Shown piece by piece: positions 59,449 to 64,000 of a stretch of 64,000 nt of DNA (the stretch's first letter is position 1; the number at the start of each line of letters is the position of its first letter). A model generated the notes under the pieces. The model did not search any database. It was not told the origin of the DNA and saw only the letters and a program-made list of their open reading frames with translations. The DNA is from Homalodisca vitripennis (Eukaryota; Arthropoda; Insecta; Hemiptera; Cicadellidae): positions 5,111,001 to 5,175,000 of the forward strand of contig NC_060214.1 of the NCBI RefSeq assembly GCF_021130785.1, in the 5' to 3' direction. The position numbers and the translations under genes are program-made.

Positions 59449-59613
59449 GTGTTGCCAACTGTACCGCAACTGCCACCCGATTTCCCACTAGTGACTGCCC
59501 TACTCATCCTCAGCAGTCCTTGGTACATCAGTTGCGGTCGTATTATCTTAGCGCCTTCAATATACTGGCCGCAATACACGACTCTACTGTGCGGGGATAG
59601 TCGTTGCAGAAAT
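59449..59613 (+). other. Candidate terminal exon, unidentified
   Basis: A GC-richer block begins right after an acceptor-like 'gttgttgcag' (ends 59448). The first frame stays open for 55 codons to TAA 59614 ('LPTVPQLPPDFPLVTALLI' at its start). The third frame also stays open for 49 codons to TAG 59598 ('VHQLRSYYLSAFNILAAIH'). Neither reading is recognised and no upstream exon was found. It could also be a transposon scrap. Confidence 0.25.
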
Positions 59614-59619
59614 TAAAGG

Positions 59620-61394
59620 CGTCAGATTGAGTGTTAATATTGTTTGTTGAAATATTGAGCGTTGGCATTTGATATTTTAGCTTTTTGTACTAAATCTGTT
59701 TTTATGCGGTTTGATATTTTTAATTGTTTATTTTAGTAGTCAGACCTTGATTAATTGATAATGAAATATCCATTGTTTATTTCCTACAAGTAGTTATCAT
59801 TATTATTTATCTGTTAATTGTTATTTGTAAGCCTTGAAATATATTTATGCAGTAAAATAGAAGCTAAAATATTAATATATTCAAAATATTTTATACGTTG
59901 AATATTTTATACTAATTGTATAAATTGTGGTAAATGTAAATTTAAAATAGTTATAGTGTTGATACATACAGTCTTAATGCCTTACCTGAAAAGTTCAAAA
60001 ATATAAAGACAATCATAAAATATTTCTTGTATCCGAAATAGAAGGAAATATAGAATGTTCCATAAAACATTCTGAGGTTGGCTATAGTATTTATTTTTTT
60101 TTTATTTTCACTAAATTTATATGGGGTTCCAAATTTAAAATTTCACTTCAAAAAATCTTTTTTTTAATATCAATGGTGGCGCAGTTAAAATGGACGATGG
60201 TGTATTAAGAGAACTTTGTCTAAAGGTTTCCATTGGTACATTTGCCTTAACATGGCCTCCAATATATAGTTTTTAGAAACAAAAGGGAGGAATTTTTTTA
60301 TATTTATTTCCTAAAAAACGTAGTAGAATTAGTAAACCTATAAGACATAAGTGTAATTTTAGGTTTACTTTGTGTATAAATGATACAGACTAACCTAGAC
60401 TGACTGTTGCCTAAACGTTAGCGAAGCCTATTACTCGAGGGGCTGGAAATAACTTATATATTAATAACATTAATAATATACTAATAAGTTCTATGATGAT
60501 ACATGTCACTCAATGGGATTTGGCTGAACGAGGATCAGGACACTCATATGAGATTGTAACATATTATGTCATATTATCTCATTTAGATAATCCATATGGA
60601 AAAAGAAAACAATAAAGCGACGTTCTTATTGGAAACTGATGACAAGATCTCTGACTCACTGCTAAGAAATCTAACTTAGTGAACAAAGAAATGTAAATTT
60701 ATCATTTGCCAAGATATCCTGTTAAAGATCATTTGCAACTTTAAATATTTGCACGATATTTTTTATACATAAACAAGAATAACTCCTATGACTTTCAAGG
60801 TCAAACACTCAAAATGAAGAAATGCTTCACCCGTATCAATATTATTCTGTGACGTGCATTCTGTGATCAGTATAACAGACGTTCTATCTTTTGTCTGTTG
60901 CCACTGAACTAAATTACAGACTACTGTAACTTTGTGCCCAAAGTTCTCTAAACAGATGAAGCTCATTTTCGAAGATACAGTAGAAAATATTCAAGAGAAT
61001 ATTCCTCTTGCATTTCTAGCATCACCTAGTCACCACAAAAAATGATACGGTGAACCTAAATAATAAACTAATTAATAAAAACAGACCCACCCTTTGGCGG
61101 GCTAGGTGACCCAAAATTAATCCATTTCCTTTTTACTTTAGGGTAAGTTTAAAGTAGATATTCCAAAATCAACCAGTGGAATCTTTAGAACAGTTAACAA
61201 TAAGGATCGTTAATGGAGCCAATAAAGATTGCAATGACCATATGATACACCTTCGAGTTTATTTATCATTTGTTAGAAGGTTACATCTTTGTATCGAAGA
61301 AAAGATGGATATTTTCAGCGTTTTAGTTTCGTAGCACATGACTGGCATATAATATTAAATTAGCAAAATAAATACATTACGATGGAAAATATTA
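59620..61394. other. AT-rich intergenic DNA
   Basis: A 67-codon minus frame at 60763-60966 shows no Gr-like or other family pattern. No repeat structure recognised. Confidence 0.45.
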
Positions 61395-61616
61395 GATATT
61401 AATTGTGGTAATTAAACTAACAACATCACTGTAACATTTCCATATGTAGTCTATGAGGGACTTGACTTTGCAGGTGGACGAGAGGTCTCTGGTACTTTGA
61501 GAGGCACTGAACCTTGGAGCAATTTGTCTGATTAATTTTTCATGTACGTTCCTGACCAATTCCTCTTTTATACTACCGTTTATGGTCCTAAACCTTGCGG
61601 GACTACAGTAAACCAT
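61395..61616 (-). pseudogene. Gustatory receptor fragment (middle intracellular-loop exon), paralogue of the Gr at 62398
   Basis: The minus-strand frame contains 'ARFRTINGSIKEEL' and 'TCKVKSLIDYIWKCYSDVV'. The plus-strand receptor has 'LRFRTINAEIKEAL' and 'ICKVKSLMDTYWMLCEAV' in the same order and spacing. In insect Grs this is the long loop after TM4. A donor-like gttagt follows 'SDVV' near 61415, and an acceptor-like 'ctgtag' precedes 'SPARF' near 61605, so it may be one exon. The other exons were not found on the minus strand within the window, and no TM1-4 block is visible between 61620 and 62400. Most likely a relic; an intact gene with long introns reaching beyond what I can recognise is possible. 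Confidence 0.7.
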
Positions 61617-62397
61617 TTTGTTCCGTTCTCAAACTCCGTTTAAGAGATGGACAAAATCTAAATTGGCTAAAAAGTACCTAATACCGCTCTCCTTCTCATA
61701 ATAAGAAAATCTGAAGATAAACGATTTCCTTCTTCAAAAGTAGAAATTATTTTACTGTAAAGTGACTAAAATATCAAAAGCATACTATCTTACACGCTTA
61801 TGAGGAATTTAATCTTTATGAATACCATTTTATAAATTGAAATAATAATAATAATAATAAACAAAGAAAAACTTACATATAATTACCTTATAAAATAAAC
61901 ATTCTAAACTGTATAAAGATTTCACAAAAGCAATATAAATTATGAATAACAGTTAATACTTATCTTCGTAAAAACACTTTAACCGAGCATAAATATTATT
62001 GTTTGGGATTACTTCCATGTTTATAACATTGAACAAACTTATAGATCAAACAAGAAAAAGTTCGTACACAACATTACAAGTAATAACAATTGTAAGTAAT
62101 GAAATATTTTGGGGTTTATGGTAGACAAATAGTTACATCACGTGTCCAGAGTAAACGCTTAACGGAATAGAAAATCAATTTATAAAACAATCGCGTTCCC
62201 ACAAAGTAAAATGACAGTCATTATTATAATGAGTCGTTCACCTAAGGAAAACAATTCAATATTGATTGCTAAGTAATGAAATATATAAGAACTACTACTA
62301 ACTTTGGGTCTGGAATGTGGTTATAGCAACATTGTTGCAAATTCACGTTTTATAACAGGATATCATGTCTAGGAGCTGGTTCCAAGGCGGGTATAAC

Positions 62398-63526
62398 ATG
62401 AAGCTTTTACCTAAGGAAGTGTTTATTTTTAGCCAACTATTTGGTGGGTTTTCCAATGGAAATAACTTTGGGCTCAAAAGATAAAAAAGGGAAACTTAGG
62501 TTTTCAATTCTAGTTTTCTTGTGGAGTTTAGTACTTATTGTACTACAGACAATGATGGCGGTATTGGGGCTGTACACAGACTACGGAGAAAACCGTGCCG
62601 GCCATCCTGTACGGATGTTCAGTTACAATACGACCCTAGTGGTACTTCTAGACATCGTATCTCTCAGCTTGTTGTTACCTGTTGTGTTACACAGCTGTTC
62701 CAGGAAACACCGACTGTTCCTCAAAGTCCTTGACATTCTAGACAAGGTTGAACAGAATCTTCAGCAGGACTTACCAGTCAGGAAGGCCAAAGTGAAAATG
62801 TTCCTCGTCTGCACAGTCATTATGACTCTCATTGTCTGTAATGGAGTGTTGGATTTTACATCATCACTGAGTACAAGCCGCCCAAACCACATGAGGTCAC
62901 TTTGCTACATTCCCGCACAGTTCATGTACTTTGCTCAAGCCGCTCTGTTTTTGCACTTTCACCCAAATCACTGAAAGTATTGCCTTAAGGTTTAGAACGA
63001 TCAACGCCGAGATCAAGGAGGCGTTGCTCCAAAACAGGAGTGAGCGAATAGTGCTCAGAGAATCTCCGACAATCAACGTGTGTGAAAGTGTCGGAGGTGT
63101 CTCATCCATCTGCAAAGTGAAATCTCTCATGGACACTTACTGGATGTTGTGTGAAGCAGTTTAAAAGCCAACATCTTCTACGGAGACCAACTGTTGGTGA
63201 CTTTCCTCAGCTCATTTGTCCAAACGACGATCGCGTTGTATTACTTCTACTTCTTCGTCATCAACGGTTTCGCCATGGCCGCCACTTTCGGTGGAGCCTG
63301 GATTATCGCCCAAGTTGCCCACTTGGTTCTGTTGACACGTCCAAGCACACTGGTGACAGAGATGGCCGATGAGACAGCTCCGATGATCTTTAAGTTGATC
63401 AACATGGATTTAGACCCAACTCTGGTGGAATTGCTTGAAGGCATCTTAATGCAGTTAAGGAAACATAACGCAAGGTTTACAGCACTTGGATTTTTCCAGA
63501 TTCACAATTCTACTCTAACGGCAATG
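62398..63526 (+). pseudogene. Insect gustatory receptor (7tm_7), three frameshifts, last TM exon missing
   Basis: Grs are seven-helix ligand-gated cation channels of chemosensory neurons. ATG 62398 is chosen because 'LLPKEVFIFSQLFGGFS' is the usual Gr N terminus; a start at 62456 would drop it. That frame ends at TAA 62482 and the protein continues one frame over. TM1 lies near 62510-62570 ('FSILVFLWSLVLIVL'), TM2 near 62635-62695, TM3 near 62800-62860 and TM4 near 62905-62960. A second shift near 62950-62965 leads to the loop 'LRFRTINAEIKEAL', and a third near 63155 leads to TM5 ('ALYYFYFFV') and TM6 ('GGAWIIAQVAHLVLL'). The last recognisable part is 'ALGFFQIHNSTLTAM', the family block before TM7. 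The TM7 exon with its TYxxxxxQF motif is not found up to 64000, and no clear donor lies at 63526. About 376 codons fits the family. The shifts may be real decay or consensus error. Confidence 0.8.
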
Positions 63527-64000
63527 GCCAGGAGCTGTAGCCACTTATTTGGTGGTATTGATCCAGATGCGCATCTTATATTCATACCTATTAATGGTAG
63601 TAAAAATGTGTAATGGTTTGTAGAATTTTGTGTTAATTCATTTACACATTTGAATATAAATGTATAATATTCCTCGTTGTGTTTTCATAGCAAAGTATGT
63701 ATTTGGATTGTTAATGTATAAAACATATATGTGCAATTAATGCGTCTACTTTATATACTACCATCAACATTAGCAGTAAATTACTTGAAAGAAAAATACA
63801 CAAGAAACTTGAGAACTGTGAATGTAAAGTAAGAATAATTTTACTATTAGTCAATACGTATGCGACTATTGGACTCTGCCTATTATGTTGAAAATAGTAA
63901 AATGTATACATATATTTAGTTTTATTGGTAAAAAGCAGGCTGTAGGTACTCCAAAGAAAAGTAAAACTTTTTCTTGTCTAGGGATTTTTATACCTTGAAG
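63527..64000. other. AT-rich DNA after the Gr, no TM7 exon seen
   Basis: The reading frame runs on to a stop at 63611 without a membrane segment, so these codons are probably intron. No exon encoding a Gr C terminus was found before the window ends. Confidence 0.5.

Noticed and set aside
60763..60966. Minus-strand frame as the C-terminal part of the second Gr
   Set aside because: It lacks the Gr GFF and TYxxxxxQF-type blocks and does not resemble the TM5-TM6 region of the plus-strand receptor.
62441..62974. Start of the Gr at TTG 62441 or ATG 62456
   Set aside because: Both would omit the upstream block from ATG 62398 that matches the usual Gr N terminus; the apparent start results from the first frameshift.
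1..64000. tRNA or rRNA genes
   Set aside because: No A-box/B-box pair with a foldable cloverleaf and no conserved rRNA block was recognised by eye. A covariance-model scan (for example tRNAscan-SE) would be decisive.

Overview
The window is AT-rich nuclear DNA of an arthropod, most likely an insect. The best evidence is an insect-type gustatory receptor (Gr) gene at the right end with a related Gr fragment beside it, plus an animal transposon fauna: Jockey/CR1-type non-LTR elements, Polinton/Maverick pieces, a Merlin-type element and a TA-flanked TIR element. Long noncoding stretches, many unrelated minisatellites and no compact gene order fit a large, repeat-rich genome. A hemipteran is possible but cannot be shown from the sequence. 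No intact host gene lies in the window.

Left part (1-30000): AT-rich DNA with tandem arrays of 167, 57, 145, 120, 98 and 282 bp units. A decayed Polinton-type DNA polymerase B is on the minus strand (6005-7345). A decayed non-LTR element, ORF1 with a PHD-like finger, an endonuclease and the start of RT (8690-11285), runs straight into two further Polinton polymerase pieces (11285-12935). A separate non-LTR 3' end with a large hairpin lies at 14600-15345. A 474 bp TA-flanked TIR element (21631-22104) and a 575 bp Merlin-like element with an 8 bp target duplication (23108-23682) are well bounded. A second Polinton segment (26030 to about 28850) carries an adenain-like protease relic and a small zinc-ribbon relic.

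Middle (30000-46000): a GC-richer non-LTR element has an esterase-type ORF1 and a broken endonuclease/RT ORF2 (about 30030-33650). It is followed by a 25 bp minisatellite (36095-37018) and a very large 111 bp satellite (about 37936-44868). The satellite's outer copies are almost identical, but its central 3.4 kb is full of small indels, which looks like unpolished long-read consensus. Because 111 is 3 x 37, long open frames appear on both strands; these are not believed to be genes. A dispersed repeat next to the array recurs inverted at 57.1 kb.

Right part (46000-64000): a CpG-richer patch with an NRF-1-like palindrome (47400-47760), a minus-strand RT relic whose palm region was expanded by a 74 bp tandem repeat (49780-51250), an 89 bp array (51800-52590), a low-confidence orphan exon (59449), and the head-to-head Gr pair (61395-61616 minus; 62398-63526 plus). 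The plus-strand Gr is broken by three frameshifts, at least two of them at A or T runs, and lacks its last transmembrane exon. Apart from the two receptor sequences no functional pathway can be read from this window. It is mainly a record of transposon decay, satellite growth and probable assembly error.
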